Source: Sutterella sp. (lineage in GTDB: Bacteria > Pseudomonadota > Gammaproteobacteria > Burkholderiales > Burkholderiaceae_F). Taken from it: a DNA stretch of 64,000 nt. Of the stretch, positions 10,298-19,722 are shown one piece after another. The position numbers and the translations under genes are program-made. The notes beneath the pieces are model-generated. The model had not been told where the DNA came from. It worked only from the letters and a program-made list of their open reading frames with translations, and made no database searches. Within the stretch, counting starts at the first letter, position 1; each line of letters starts with the position of its first letter. The DNA lies in contig NZ_JAUNSF010000001.1 of assembly GCF_030539355.1 (NCBI RefSeq), positions 84,343 to 148,342 on the forward strand. The letters run 5' to 3'.

Positions 10298-11665
10298 ATG
10301 AACGTCGTCATACTCGCCGCAGGCATGGGAAAGCGCATGCGCTCGCGTCTGCCCAAGGTGCTCCAGCCCATCGCCGGACGCCCCATGCTTGACCATGTGC
10401 TTGCAGCCACGGAGGGTCTCTCTGAATCTCCCCGCGTTGTCGTGGTCGGCCACGGCGCCGATGCCGTGAAGGAGCATCTCGCAGGCGCCGAGGGCGTCAC
10501 CTTTGCGCTCCAGGAGCCGCAGCTCGGCACGGGCCATGCGCTCCGCCAGGCGCTCCCCGCGCTCAATCCCGCCGACCCGAAGACGATCGTGTGCCTCGGC
10601 GACGTGCCGCTTCTCTCCCGCGTGACGCTTGACCGCATCAACGCCGAGGCTGCCTCGAGCGACCTCGTGCTCCTCACCGTCAATCTCGACAACCCCACGG
10701 GCTACGGCCGCATCCTGCGCGATTCGACCGGCAACGTCTGCGCGATCGTCGAGGAGAAGGACGCGACGCCTGAGCAGAAGCTCGTGCGCGAGGTGAACAC
10801 CGGCATCATGTGCCTGCCGACGGCGAAGCTGGAGAAATGGCTCTCGAGCCTCACGGCCGGCAACGCCCAGGGCGAGTACTACCTCACCGACGTGATCGGC
10901 CTCGCCGCGGGCGAGGGCTGCCGCATCACGACCGTCCAGCCGGACCACGTCTGGGAGGTCGAGGGCGTCAACTCCAAGGTTCAGCTCGCCGCGCTCGAGC
11001 GCGTCTGGCAGCGTGCGCAGGCCCAGCGCCTCCTCGAGGCCGGCGTCACCCTGATCGATCCCGCCCGCATCGACATCCGCGGGTCGCTTGAGTGCGGCCG
11101 CGACGTCGAGATCGACGTGAACTGCGTCTTCGAGGGCAAGGTGAAGCTCGCCGACGGCGTGAAGATCGGCGCGAACTGCGTCATCCGCGACGCCGAGATC
11201 GCCGAGGACACGGTGCTCCTGCCCTTCTGCCACATCGAGGGCGCGAAGGTCGGCAAGGGCGGCCGCATCGGACCGTACTCGCGTCTGCGCCCGGGCGCGG
11301 ACTTGGCCGGCGACAACCACATCGGCAACTTCGTCGAGGTGAAGAAGTCCCAGGTGGGCCTCGGCACCAAGATCAACCACCTCACCTACATCGGTGACGC
11401 GGAGATCGGCGCGGGGACCAACATCGGCGCCGGAACGATCACCTGCAACTACGACGGCGTGAACAAGTTCCGCACGAAGATCGGCAACGACTGCTTCATC
11501 GGCTCGGGCACGCAGTTCGTCGCCCCGGTCGAGGTGGAGGACGGAGCCACCATCGGCGCCGGGTCGACCATCTCGCGCAGGGCGCCCGCCGGAAAGCTCA
11601 CGCTCGCCCGCGTCCGCCAGACCACGATCGAAGGCTGGACGCGCCCCGTCAAGCTCAAGAAATAA
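10298..11665 (+). CDS. glmU: Bifunctional GlcN-1-P acetyltransferase / GlcNAc-1-P uridylyltransferase
   Basis: Makes UDP-GlcNAc for peptidoglycan and LPS in two steps. The N-terminal pyrophosphorylase domain has [17 protein letters not shown] near residue 6. The C-terminal left-handed beta helix (from about residue 250) shows hexapeptide repeats such as [18 protein letters not shown] and the acetyltransferase region around [11 protein letters not shown]. Length 455 is typical. ATG 10298 follows a weak A-rich leader; the open frame extends to 10178 but lacks homology there. glmS follows in the same direction, as in many proteobacteria. Confidence 0.97.
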   Translation: MNVVILAAGMGKRMRSRLPKVLQPIAGRPMLDHVLAATEGLSESPRVVVVGHGADAVKEHLAGAEGVTFALQEPQLGTGHALRQALPALNPADPKTIVCLGDVPLLSRVTLDRINAEAASSDLVLLTVNLDNPTGYGRILRDSTGNVCAIVEEKDATPEQKLVREVNTGIMCLPTAKLEKWLSSLTAGNAQGEYYLTDVIGLAAGEGCRITTVQPDHVWEVEGVNSKVQLAALERVWQRAQAQRLLEAGVTLIDPARIDIRGSLECGRDVEIDVNCVFEGKVKLADGVKIGANCVIRDAEIAEDTVLLPFCHIEGAKVGKGGRIGPYSRLRPGADLAGDNHIGNFVEVKKSQVGLGTKINHLTYIGDAEIGAGTNIGAGTITCNYDGVNKFRTKIGNDCFIGSGTQFVAPVEVEDGATIGAGSTISRRAPAGKLTLARVRQTTIEGWTRPVKLKK

Positions 11666-11751
11666 TCCCAAGTTCCCATTCCAACGCCCGGACGGCATCG
11701 AAGCCCGGGCGTAACCGTTTTCAAGATCCACGAGAGAGAAGAGAAAGGCCT

Positions 11752-13581
11752 ATGTGTGGAATCGTCGCCGCGGCCAGCAGCCGCAATGTCGTGCCGTTGC
11801 TCCTTGAGGGGCTTCGTCGTCTTGAGTACCGCGGGTATGACTCCTGCGGCATCGCCACCGTTGACGAGGACGGACTGAAGCGCGCACGCAGCACCGCACG
11901 CGTCGCGCAGCTCGCCGAGGAGGCCGACAAGGCCGGTCTCAACGCCGTCACCGGCATCGCCCACACCCGCTGGGCCACGCACGGCGCCCCCGAGGTCTGC
12001 AACGCGCATCCGCACTTCTCGCGCGACACGATCGGCCTCGTGCACAACGGCATCATCGAGAACTACGAGGAGATCCGCGAGCGCCTCAAGGGCCAGGGCT
12101 ACGTCTTCTACAGCCAGACCGACACGGAGGTCATCGCGCACCTCGTGCACTCGAACTATCACGGCGATCTCCTGAAGGCCGTTCAGGAATCGATCCTCGA
12201 GCTGCGCGGCAGCTACGCCATCGCGGTCATCTGCCGTGACGAGCCGCACCACATCGTGCTCGCCCGCCAGGGCTCGCCCCTCGTGCTCGGCGTGGGCGAC
12301 GGCGAGATGCTCGCCGCCAGCGACGCCATGGCCGTCGCCGGCGTCACCGACCGCATCGTTTACCTCAACGAAGGCGACGTCTGCGACATCACCCCGGACC
12401 ACTACGACGTCTACGAGCGCAGCGGCCGCGTCTTCGTGCCCGCCGAGCGCGCCGTGCGCATCGTGCAGGCCTACTCGGGCGCCATCGACCTCGGTCCCTA
12501 CCGCCACTACATGCAGAAGGAGATCTTCGAGCAGCCGCGCGCCATCGGCGACACGCTCGAGGGCGTCGTCGGCATCACGCCGCGCCTCTTCGGCGAAGGC
12601 GCCGAGGAGATCTTCAAGGGCGTCTCCCGCGTGCTCTTCCTCGCCTGCGGCACCTCCTACTACGCGGCGAGCACCGCGAAGTACTGGATCGAGGCGATCG
12701 CCGGCATCCACTGCGACGTCGAGATCGCGAGCGAGTACCGCTACCGCATCTCGGTGCCCGATCCCGACAGCCTCGTCGTGACGATCTCGCAGTCGGGCGA
12801 GACCGCCGACACGCTCGCGGCTCTGAAGCACGCGCGCGACGAACTCGGCATGACCCGCACCCTCACGATCTGCAACGTCGCCACGTCGGCGATGGTGCGC
12901 GAGAGCAAGCTCGCCTACATCACCCGCGCGGGCGTCGAGATCGGCGTCGCTTCGACCAAGGCCTTCACGACGCAGCTCGCGTCGCTCTATCTCCTGGCGC
13001 TCACGCTCGCCAAGACCCAGGGACGTCTCTCCGCGGAGAAGGAGGCCGAGGAACTCAAGAACCTCCGTCACCTCCCCGCCGCGCTCACCGCCGTGCTCGC
13101 GCTCGAGCCGCAGGTGATCGCCTGGGCCGAGCGGTTTACGCTGAAGAGCCACGCGCTCTTCCTCGGCCGCGGCGTCCACTTCCCGATCGCCCAGGAAGGC
13201 GCGCTGAAGCTCAAAGAGATCAGCTACATCCACGCCGAGTCCTACCCGGCCGGTGAACTCAAGCACGGCCCGCTCGCCCTCGTCGACGAGTCGATGCCCG
13301 TCATCGCCGTGGCGCCGAACGACCGCCTCGTGGAGAAATTGAAGAGCAACCTCCAGGAAGTCCGCGCCCGCGGCGGCGAGCTCTACGTCTTCGCCGACGC
13401 CGACACGAACATCACCACGGACGACCGCACGCACGTGATCAGGCTCCCCGAGCACGTCGGCATGCTTTCGCCGATCCTGCACGTGATTCCGCTCCAGCTC
13501 CTCTCCTACCATGCGGCCATCTGCCGCGGCACGGACGTGGACAAGCCCCGCAACCTCGCCAAGAGCGTGACGGTGGAATAA
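11752..13581 (+). CDS. glmS: Glutamine-fructose-6-phosphate aminotransferase (isomerizing)
   Basis: First committed step of amino-sugar synthesis: fructose-6-P plus glutamine to glucosamine-6-P. The length is 609 residues. The N-terminal glutaminase starts MCGIVAA, exposing catalytic Cys1 after Met removal, and the [10 protein letters not shown] segment follows. Two SIS domains contain SQSGETADT and the C-terminal KSVTVE end. An 86-base glmU-glmS gap holds an imperfect CGCCCGG/CCCGGGCG hairpin. No glmS ribozyme core was recognised there, as expected outside Firmicutes. Confidence 0.97.
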   Translation: MCGIVAAASSRNVVPLLLEGLRRLEYRGYDSCGIATVDEDGLKRARSTARVAQLAEEADKAGLNAVTGIAHTRWATHGAPEVCNAHPHFSRDTIGLVHNGIIENYEEIRERLKGQGYVFYSQTDTEVIAHLVHSNYHGDLLKAVQESILELRGSYAIAVICRDEPHHIVLARQGSPLVLGVGDGEMLAASDAMAVAGVTDRIVYLNEGDVCDITPDHYDVYERSGRVFVPAERAVRIVQAYSGAIDLGPYRHYMQKEIFEQPRAIGDTLEGVVGITPRLFGEGAEEIFKGVSRVLFLACGTSYYAASTAKYWIEAIAGIHCDVEIASEYRYRISVPDPDSLVVTISQSGETADTLAALKHARDELGMTRTLTICNVATSAMVRESKLAYITRAGVEIGVASTKAFTTQLASLYLLALTLAKTQGRLSAEKEAEELKNLRHLPAALTAVLALEPQVIAWAERFTLKSHALFLGRGVHFPIAQEGALKLKEISYIHAESYPAGELKHGPLALVDESMPVIAVAPNDRLVEKLKSNLQEVRARGGELYVFADADTNITTDDRTHVIRLPEHVGMLSPILHVIPLQLLSYHAAICRGTDVDKPRNLAKSVTVE

Positions 13582-13606
13582 ACGGCTGAGAGCAGCTCAG
13601 TAAAGC

Positions 13607-13637
13607 AAAGGCCCCGGCGGAGACGCCGGGGCCTTTC
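13607..13637. terminator. glmS terminator, near-perfect hairpin
   Basis: A 13-bp stem, AAAGGCCCCGGCG (13607-13619) with CGCCGGGGCCTTT (13624-13636), loop GAGA. It closely resembles the hairpin at 17483-17509. Confidence 0.85.
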
Positions 13638-13684
13638 TGTGAGAAGTTCCTGAAACCGGTGCGGCGGCATCAGGGAATTTCATG

Positions 13685-14146
13685 TCAGTAGACCACGTTG
13701 CCGGCCGATGGGGCGAAGGCGCCTGACCCGTACGGATCGAGCCTGTGCACCCGGCCGGTCGAGCCGATCGTGCAACTGACGGTGCTCAGGTAGCCGAAGG
13801 CGAGCTGACCGTAGTCACGGTGGATGAGCGAGATCGTGTTCAGGGCCTTGAAGAGCATCGAGACACGGTCCTTGATCGTGCCGTCGACGGCGTCGAAGTC
13901 GCTCTCAAGGAACCCCTCGACGCGCAGCGTGTCAATGATCCGTCCCATGATGATGAAGCTGACGCGGGAGGCGTTCTCTCTGCCGGACTCCATCGTGAGG
14001 GCGTCGCCCGCGTGCTTGTGGCTCATGTCGAGCCTGTCGGTGACGATGACGCCCGGCATGTCTACAGGCGGCCGGGCCGGAGCGGGCGCGGCGGCGAACG
14101 CGGCGGCCGCGGCGAGGAGCGTGAGGGTGATCAGATTCTTTTTCAT
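13685..14146 (-). CDS. Secreted hypothetical protein
   Basis: A 153-residue protein I do not recognise. MKKNLITLTLLAAAAAFAAAPAPA is a clear Sec signal peptide with likely cleavage after an Ala-rich stretch, so the mature product of about 128 residues is periplasmic or secreted. The mature part contains VIVTDRLDMSHKHAGD, a central helical-looking segment (FIIMGRIIDTLRVEGFLESD) and one cysteine near the end (TVSCTIGS). The start at 14146 was chosen because it exposes the signal sequence. It lies downstream of the flavoprotein reductase on the same strand, with a 151-base gap. Confidence 0.6.
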   Translation of the reverse strand: MKKNLITLTLLAAAAAFAAAPAPARPPVDMPGVIVTDRLDMSHKHAGDALTMESGRENASRVSFIIMGRIIDTLRVEGFLESDFDAVDGTIKDRVSMLFKALNTISLIHRDYGQLAFGYLSTVSCTIGSTGRVHRLDPYGSGAFAPSAGNVVY

Positions 14147-14297
14147 GGCATTTTTTCTTGTTTTTGTTCTGCGGCTCAGGGCCCCGTGAAGTCTGACGGG
14201 GCCCGCGGGACCGCTCAAAGGAGCGGGCGACGCATCCTCCCTCAAAGAAGCCGATAACGGGAAGGTGCGCCGCCCTTCAGGCGGATCAGGGACCGGA

Positions 14298-16280
14298 TCA
14301 GGCCTTTGCGAGGGCCTTGCCCACGAGGCGGGCGAAGGTCACCGTGCGGCCGGCGGCCATGCCGTCAACCTGGTTCGGGTAGAAGTTCGCGAAGTAGCAG
14401 CCCGAGTCGTTGCCGACGACGTAGAGGCCCGGGATCGGGTTCCCTTCGGGGTCGAGCGCGCGCATCTCGGTGTCGATCACGATGCCGTCAAGCGTGCAGA
14501 GGATGAAGCCGGAGTTCTTCGCGCCGTAGAACGGGGGCTTCGCGACCGGGGTGAGGCGATAGGACTCCTTGCCGTAGTCCTCGTCCACGCCCCTGGCGAC
14601 GAGCTCGTTGTAGCGCTCGACCGTGGTCTTCAGTTCCTTCGGGGGAAGGCCGAGCTTTTCGGCGAGCTCCTCGATCGTGTCGCACTTGAAGACGAAGCCC
14701 GACTTCAGGAGATTCGGGAGGATCTGCTGCTCGAAGACCGGCAGCGAAATGTTGGTGTCGGCGCCGTTCTCGAACGGGATCAGGCGCGAGCAGCCGTGCA
14801 TGCGGAACTGAGACACATACTTCGTCCAGTCGCTGTCGAAGATCGTGTAGTGGCAGTGTCCCTTCTGGTACTCGTCGGCGTGCAGGATGCCGTCGTAGGT
14901 GCCCGACTCGTTGATGAAGCGCCTGCCGTCCTTGTTGACCTTGAGCCAGGGCTGCGAGCCGATCCAGAAAAAGCCGAAGTCGTTCTTGATCGCGGTCTCG
15001 TAGCCGGCGGGCTGGTCGGGGCGCAGCGCGGTGCGGTCGAACATCATGAGCGAGTGCGTCTCGTCCATCCTGGCGCCCGCCCAGAGGCAGGCGCGGATGC
15101 CGTCGCCGCTGCAGCCGGGCATTGAGGAGTTCTGCGAGATGACAGAGAGGTTCCAGGGCTGGAGCGCCTGCATCATCCTGTAGTTGCGCGCGTAGCCGCC
15201 GGTCGCGACGATGACGCCCTTTCTCGCGTTGTAGCGGACATACTTGTCGTCGGCGTTCGTGGCGATGACGCCCGTGACGCGCCCGTCCATCTTCTCGAGC
15301 TTCACCATGCGGGTCGAGTAGTCAAAGCGCGCGCCCATCTTCACGGCATAGTCGTGGAGCACCTTGTTGCCGTCAAGCGGCTTGCCCGTGCCGTCGTCCG
15401 AGGTGCGCCAGCGCGGGGAGTGGCCCGTCCAGTAGTACGGATAGCGGTGGGGAACGGGCTTCTCGCCCGGCTTCTCGCCCGCCTCGAACCAGAGCTCGAC
15501 GCCGCGCTCCTTCAGGCGGTCGCCGTACCAGTCCACCGTCTCGCCCGACTTCTCGCAGAAGAGCTTCACGAGGTCCTGCTTCACGTGACCGGCCGCCCAC
15601 TGCGTGGCGGCGGTGACGAAGTCGAGCTTGTCGATCTTCGTGCCCCAGGCCTTCTGGTAGCGCGAGTCAATCGCCCCGACGTCGTCACGGATGCCCGTGC
15701 CGGTGGGATAGCGGTCGATGCCGATCACCTTCGCGCCTTCCTCGGCGGCCGCGCAGACCGCAAAGAGGCCGCCCGTGCCGCAGCCGACCACGAGGATGTC
15801 GGTGTCAATCGTCTCGGCGATGTCCTTCTCCGCGATCTCGGGTTCCTTTCCGAGCCAGTCGCCGTCGTCGGCCTCCTCGCCCGAGAGGGTCACGGCCTCG
15901 ACCGGGATCTCGCCCTTCGCCTGCGCGATGCACTTCTGAGCGGCCTTCATCACGGCCTTCGAGGTGATCGTGGCGCCCGAGACGGCGTCAACCTCGCCGC
16001 TCTGGCCGGCGAGGATGGCTTTTTTGAGCTGCGCCACGGCGGCGCCGCCGATCGTCGGCGTCTCCTTCGAGGCGTCGATCGTGATCCCGACGATGTTCTT
16101 CTCGTCGAAGGTCATCGTGACAAGGACGTCGCCGCCGATGCCGGCGGCCTTGGCCATGTAGGTGCCCGGCCTGTATGTGAAGGCAGCCTGCGAGGCGGCC
16201 ATGGCGGGCGCGGCAGCCGCGGCGGCGGCGGACGCGAGGCCCGTGCGGAGGAAGTTTCTGCGGGTGAGCGTGGTCTTCAT
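14298..16280 (-). CDS. Tat-exported FMN/FAD flavoprotein reductase (fumarate/urocanate reductase-like)
   Basis: A 660-residue periplasmic flavoprotein. A Tat signal (TRRNFLRTG, then an Ala-rich stretch to AMAA) is followed by an FMN-binding domain with the flavin-transferase acceptor motif SGATITSK (about residue 100). The FAD_binding_2 domain begins at ILVVGCGTGGLFAV (about residue 160). No CxxCH heme motif is present, so electrons probably arrive through the covalent FMN. Known relatives reduce fumarate, urocanate or other enoates as respiratory acceptors; the substrate here is unknown. It is divergent from a MerR-type regulator. The segment near the C-terminus, GNDSGCYFANFYPNQVDG, departs from the common GGLHG-type sequence. 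Confidence 0.88.
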   Translation of the reverse strand: MKTTLTRRNFLRTGLASAAAAAAAPAMAASQAAFTYRPGTYMAKAAGIGGDVLVTMTFDEKNIVGITIDASKETPTIGGAAVAQLKKAILAGQSGEVDAVSGATITSKAVMKAAQKCIAQAKGEIPVEAVTLSGEEADDGDWLGKEPEIAEKDIAETIDTDILVVGCGTGGLFAVCAAAEEGAKVIGIDRYPTGTGIRDDVGAIDSRYQKAWGTKIDKLDFVTAATQWAAGHVKQDLVKLFCEKSGETVDWYGDRLKERGVELWFEAGEKPGEKPVPHRYPYYWTGHSPRWRTSDDGTGKPLDGNKVLHDYAVKMGARFDYSTRMVKLEKMDGRVTGVIATNADDKYVRYNARKGVIVATGGYARNYRMMQALQPWNLSVISQNSSMPGCSGDGIRACLWAGARMDETHSLMMFDRTALRPDQPAGYETAIKNDFGFFWIGSQPWLKVNKDGRRFINESGTYDGILHADEYQKGHCHYTIFDSDWTKYVSQFRMHGCSRLIPFENGADTNISLPVFEQQILPNLLKSGFVFKCDTIEELAEKLGLPPKELKTTVERYNELVARGVDEDYGKESYRLTPVAKPPFYGAKNSGFILCTLDGIVIDTEMRALDPEGNPIPGLYVVGNDSGCYFANFYPNQVDGMAAGRTVTFARLVGKALAKA

Positions 16281-16359
16281 GGTGTTTTTCTCCTAAGTCC
16301 GGTTCTGTCCGGATCCTGTGTGAGAAAACTATGCGCCTGAGGGTGACCCGCAATGCAAG

Positions 16360-16382
16360 GGTGAAATGAACAATTGTTCACC
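16360..16382. promoter_or_regulatory. Operator-like palindrome between flavoprotein and MerR genes
   Basis: TGAACAATTGTTCA at 16367-16380 is a perfect 14-bp palindrome. It overlaps a wider dyad formed by GGTGAA (16360-16365) and TTCACC (16377-16382). It has the TGAAC-N4-GTTCA form also found twice before the RND operon. It lies 87 bases upstream of the flavoprotein start and about 185 upstream of the regulator start. Confidence 0.6.
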
Positions 16383-16564
16383 TATAGAAAAATCAAAGAT
16401 TTACGAGTTTTTGGCTCGGGTTCTCGCCGAGGCCGCTCCTCCCGCGGCCTAGGGGCGCGCGTGTCACGCCCGGAACCGCCGAACGTCCTGCGTCTTCCGG
16501 AGTAGTTCTATAGAATTAGAATAAATCCAATAAAATCAGGATGTTTTCGAAGAGGAGAGCGCAG

Positions 16565-17398
16565 ATGGGAGAGCAGGTCCGTGTCCGGCAGTACCAGATC
16601 GGGGAGTTCGCCCGCAAAATGGGGGTCACCCCCGATTACCTGAAGCACTACGAGAGCCACGGCCTCATCAGCGTGCTGCCGCGTGAGCGCGGGTACCGCT
16701 ACTTCGGCTTCGAGCAGAGCCCGAGGATCCTGCAGTGCATGAGCCTCAGGAACTACGGCGTGATGGTCGACGAGATGGGGGAGATCCTTGACGGATGCGA
16801 CGCGCCCGCCGCCTCGGAGCGTCTCGAGGAGCATGTCGAGGCGCTGCGGCGCCGCATCGTGCGCGACACCGCCATGGTCGAGGAGCACGAGTTCATGAAG
16901 GCGTGGCTCGCGCGCCGCCGCCGGCAGCCGGAGGACTGGGAGGTCACCGAGACCGAGCCCCTGCTCTACCTCGCGCACTCGAACGGCTCGGACTTCCTCG
17001 AGGACGAGCGCATCTACAGCATTCTTGAGCAGTGGGTGGACTGGATGCCTGTCGTCAAGCAGACGCAGGAGATCACCCCTGACGTCGGCGCCGGGGGGCT
17101 CTTCCCCTTCACCTGGGGCGTGATGATTTCCGAGGCGAAGGCGCTCCGGCTCGGCATTCCCGTGAACGAAGCCGTCGTGCGGATTCCCGCCGGAAAGGCC
17201 TTCATCTACCACTTCGGCGGGGCGCTCGAGCCCGGCGAGGTATCGATCTGCCCGCCGCCCGACCACCGGGTCTTCGCGCTGATGAAGCAGCACGGGCTCC
17301 GGCCCGCGGGAAAGATCTACCGCGTGGTGTACATGTACGCCCACATGAAGAACCGCATGGAGCAGTACGGCATCTTCATCGTGCCGCTCACCCTCTGA
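16565..17398 (+). CDS. MerR-family transcriptional regulator
   Basis: A 277-residue regulator. The N-terminal winged helix shows the MerR pattern (QIGEFARKMGVTPDYLKHYE, then RGYRYFGF). A helical linker follows, and a C-terminal domain of about 150 residues contains AFIYHFGGALEPGE and ends in PLTL; it is compatible with a GyrI-like ligand domain. No cysteine metal site is visible. The start at 16565 is preferred because AGAGGAG (16551-16557) is well spaced; an in-frame ATG at 16541 is possible. Divergence from the flavoprotein reductase suggests it controls that gene, perhaps sensing its substrate. Confidence 0.85.
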   Translation: MGEQVRVRQYQIGEFARKMGVTPDYLKHYESHGLISVLPRERGYRYFGFEQSPRILQCMSLRNYGVMVDEMGEILDGCDAPAASERLEEHVEALRRRIVRDTAMVEEHEFMKAWLARRRRQPEDWEVTETEPLLYLAHSNGSDFLEDERIYSILEQWVDWMPVVKQTQEITPDVGAGGLFPFTWGVMISEAKALRLGIPVNEAVVRIPAGKAFIYHFGGALEPGEVSICPPPDHRVFALMKQHGLRPAGKIYRVVYMYAHMKNRMEQYGIFIVPLTL

Positions 17399-17473
17399 CC
17401 GGCCGTTCCCGCGTGAACCGAGGCCCCGCAGCCTCGCCGGGAGCGTGACGATTGAACAAGGCAGAGGCACTCT

Positions 17474-17512
17474 AAAAAAACGAAGGCCCCGGCGGAAACG
17501 CCGGGGCCTCGT
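17474..17512 (-). terminator. Terminator between merR and marC
   Basis: AAGGCCCCGGCG (17483-17494) pairs with CGCCGGGGCCT (17499-17509), loop GAAA. The seven-A run at 17474-17480 makes it a terminator for the minus-strand marC gene. Confidence 0.8.
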
Positions 17513-17539
17513 CTCAGAAGCTCTCGTAATCCGGAGCAA

Positions 17540-18187
17540 TCAGCTTCCCGCGAGGAAGGTGCGCACGCCCGAGCCGATGAACTGCACGCCGATGCAGACG
17601 AGCAGGAACCCCATGAGCTTGCCGAGCACGAGGGTGCCCGAGGGGCCGAGGCGGTTGGTGATGATCTCGGAGTAGCGCATCACGCACCAGGAGGCGCCGG
17701 CGGCCGCGAGGATCGCGAGCACCGTCCAGGCGAAGGCGATCGCCATGTCGATGTAGTCGCCGATCTCGGCGATCTCGGTCGAGATGCCGATCACGACGGC
17801 GATGGTGCCGGGACCGGCTATGCCGGGCATCGCGATCGGAAAGAACGCGTAGTCGTCGCGGTCGCGGCGCACGACCGGCGCCTTGTTCGGAGTGTTGCCG
17901 CCGAAGAGCATCTGGTAGCCGATCACCGCGACGACGAGGCCGCCCGCGATGCGCATCGCGCCGTAGGAGATGCCGAAGACCGCGAGGAGAACGTTGCCGC
18001 AGGCAAGCGACACGAGCATGATCGCCGCGGAGTAGATCCAGGCCCAGAGCGCCTGCTGATGGCGCCTTTCCTCGCTCATGCCCTGCGTGAGGCTGATGAA
18101 GAGCGGGATCTTGGAGGGCGGGTTGGTGATGGTGATGAGCGAGACGAGGCCGCCCAGGAAGTACTGAAAGTGAAGGAATTCAAGCAT
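17540..18187 (-). CDS. MarC family integral membrane protein
   Basis: A 215-residue inner-membrane protein with about six hydrophobic segments. Family landmarks are ITITNPPSKIPLFISLT near residue 18 and FFPIAMPGIAGPGTIAVVIG near residue 115. The family was once linked to multiple antibiotic resistance and is now annotated NAAT-type without a firmly established substrate. Start ATG 18187 is the first in frame. It is transcribed away from the RND operon, and the 320-base gap between them carries the RND operator array. Confidence 0.88.
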   Translation of the reverse strand: MLEFLHFQYFLGGLVSLITITNPPSKIPLFISLTQGMSEERRHQQALWAWIYSAAIMLVSLACGNVLLAVFGISYGAMRIAGGLVVAVIGYQMLFGGNTPNKAPVVRRDRDDYAFFPIAMPGIAGPGTIAVVIGISTEIAEIGDYIDMAIAFAWTVLAILAAAGASWCVMRYSEIITNRLGPSGTLVLGKLMGFLLVCIGVQFIGSGVRTFLAGS

Positions 18188-18393
18188 GATGCCGCGTCCG
18201 GGAGTCTGGAGGGGCCTCTGGCGGTCTGTCAGAGGAGCTTCCGGGCGCTCCTGCCGGCTCGTGGTGCCGGTGGTGGAAGGATGTGCAAAAAAGCGTAAGG
18301 AGAGCTTTCAAACTAGGTAATTCTACCTGCCATCACCCGACGGAAGTAACGCGAAAGGGATACGAAAGTCAAATTTTCGGACGGAGATTGTGC

Positions 18394-18475
18394 TATAAAC
18401 TGAACCGCTGTTCAGGAATGAACGGTTGTTCACTCCGTTGTTCACGCCACTGTTCATCCCGTTGTTCAATTTCCC
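18394..18475 (+). promoter_or_regulatory. RND operon promoter/operator array
   Basis: A -10-like TATAAA at 18394-18399 is followed at once by two TGAAC-N4-GTTCA dyads, at 18401-18414 and 18419-18432 (18 bases apart). The element GTTCA then recurs exactly every 12 bases at 18428, 18440, 18452 and 18464, giving tandem 12-mers of form GTTCA-nnCC-rnT. The dyad layout is typical of TetR-type operators, and the operon ends with a TetR gene. The remainder of 18188-18507 shows no gene. Confidence 0.65.
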
Positions 18476-18507
18476 CGCAGAAGAATCAATCAGGTTGGGT
18501 TGAAAGA

Positions 18508-19704
18508 ATGCTGTTTAATCAGAAAACAATTCATGTCGCCGTCGGCCTTGCCCTCGGAGCCGCCGTCCTTTTGAGCGGCTGCAAGGAGCAGACGGTGATC
18601 GGTCAGGCCAATGCTGCCGAAGGCATGCAGAGGCCGCCGTCCGAGGTCGTCGTCGTGACGACGAAGGCCCAGGACGTGCGCATCGAGACGATGCTCACCG
18701 GACGCACGACCGCGTACAACGTCGCCGAGGTGCGTCCTCAGGTGCAGGGCATTCTCCAGAAGCGCCTTTTCACGGAAGGCCAGGAAGTGAAGGCGGGCGA
18801 TCTGCTTTATCAGATCGATGACTCGCTCTACGAAGCATCGCTGAAGTCCGCCCAGGCCACGCTCGCCCAGGCCCGTGCCACGCTCGTGCAGGCCACGGCC
18901 GACGCGAAGCGCTCCCGCGAGCTTCTCAAGACGAACGCCGTCTCCAAGCAGTCCGACGACGCCGCCCAGGCCACGCTGAAGAGCGCCCAGGCCGCCGTCC
19001 GCGCGGGCGAGGCTGCCGTGCGCACCGCCGAGATCAACCTCGGGTACACGAAGGTCCGCTCGCCGATCGACGGCCGCGTCTCGCGCTCGGAGTTCACCGA
19101 GGGCGCCCTGCTCTCGGCCTACCAGACGAGCCCCCTCACGACGGTCCGTCAGCTCGACCCCATCTACGTTGACGTGACCCAGACCGCCGAGGAACTGCTC
19201 CGCATGCAGCGCGAGATCGCCTCCGGGTCGCTCAAGACCGACGACTCCGGCGCCGCCGAGGTCTCGATCACGTTCGCCGACGGCACGGCCTATCCGCTCA
19301 CGGGTAAGCTCACCTTCACCGACGCCCAGGTCGAGGAGGACACGGGCATGGTGAAGCTGCGCGCGGTCTTCCCGAACCCTGACCGTCAGCTCCTCCCGGG
19401 CCTCTACGTGCGCGCCAAGCTCTCCGAGGGCGTCCGCCAGGGCGGCATCGTCGTCCACATGCAGAGCGTCATGCGCGACCTCCGCGGCGACCCGTACGTC
19501 TATGTGGTCACTCCGGACAACAAGGTCGAGCAGCGCGCGATCACCGTCGGACAGACGATGGGCTCCAACTGGCTCGTCACGAGCGGCCTCAAGGAAGGCG
19601 AGCGCGTGATGTATGAAGGCTTCCAGCGCACCGCGCCCGGCGCGACGGTCAACGCGAAGGAACTCGACCCGAAGTCGGTCCCCGAGGGCAAGCCTCTTTT
19701 CTAA
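18508..19704 (+). CDS. RND efflux periplasmic adaptor lipoprotein
   Basis: Membrane-fusion subunit joining the inner-membrane pump to the outer-membrane channel. The length is 398 residues. A lipoprotein signal has lipobox LLSGC (Cys about residue 24). Then come the first lipoyl half (VRPQVQGILQKRLFTEGQEV), the alpha-helical hairpin (Ala/Gln-rich, residues 105-180), the second lipoyl half (YTKVRSPIDGRVSRS), and the beta-barrel and MP domains. ATG 18508 was chosen because it exposes the lipobox; upstream in-frame codons lie inside the operator array. It resembles AcrA/MexA. Confidence 0.93.
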   Translation: MLFNQKTIHVAVGLALGAAVLLSGCKEQTVIGQANAAEGMQRPPSEVVVVTTKAQDVRIETMLTGRTTAYNVAEVRPQVQGILQKRLFTEGQEVKAGDLLYQIDDSLYEASLKSAQATLAQARATLVQATADAKRSRELLKTNAVSKQSDDAAQATLKSAQAAVRAGEAAVRTAEINLGYTKVRSPIDGRVSRSEFTEGALLSAYQTSPLTTVRQLDPIYVDVTQTAEELLRMQREIASGSLKTDDSGAAEVSITFADGTAYPLTGKLTFTDAQVEEDTGMVKLRAVFPNPDRQLLPGLYVRAKLSEGVRQGGIVVHMQSVMRDLRGDPYVYVVTPDNKVEQRAITVGQTMGSNWLVTSGLKEGERVMYEGFQRTAPGATVNAKELDPKSVPEGKPLF

Positions 19705-19722
19705 GCCTGGAGACGCGCATCC

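Noticed and set aside
11666-11751. glmS ribozyme or leader riboswitch before glmS
   Set aside because: The gap is only 86 bases, holds just a simple hairpin, and lacks the ribozyme core.
18428-18475. CRISPR-like short repeats
   Set aside because: The repeat unit is 12 bases with no unique spacers and no cas genes; it is an operator-type tandem array.
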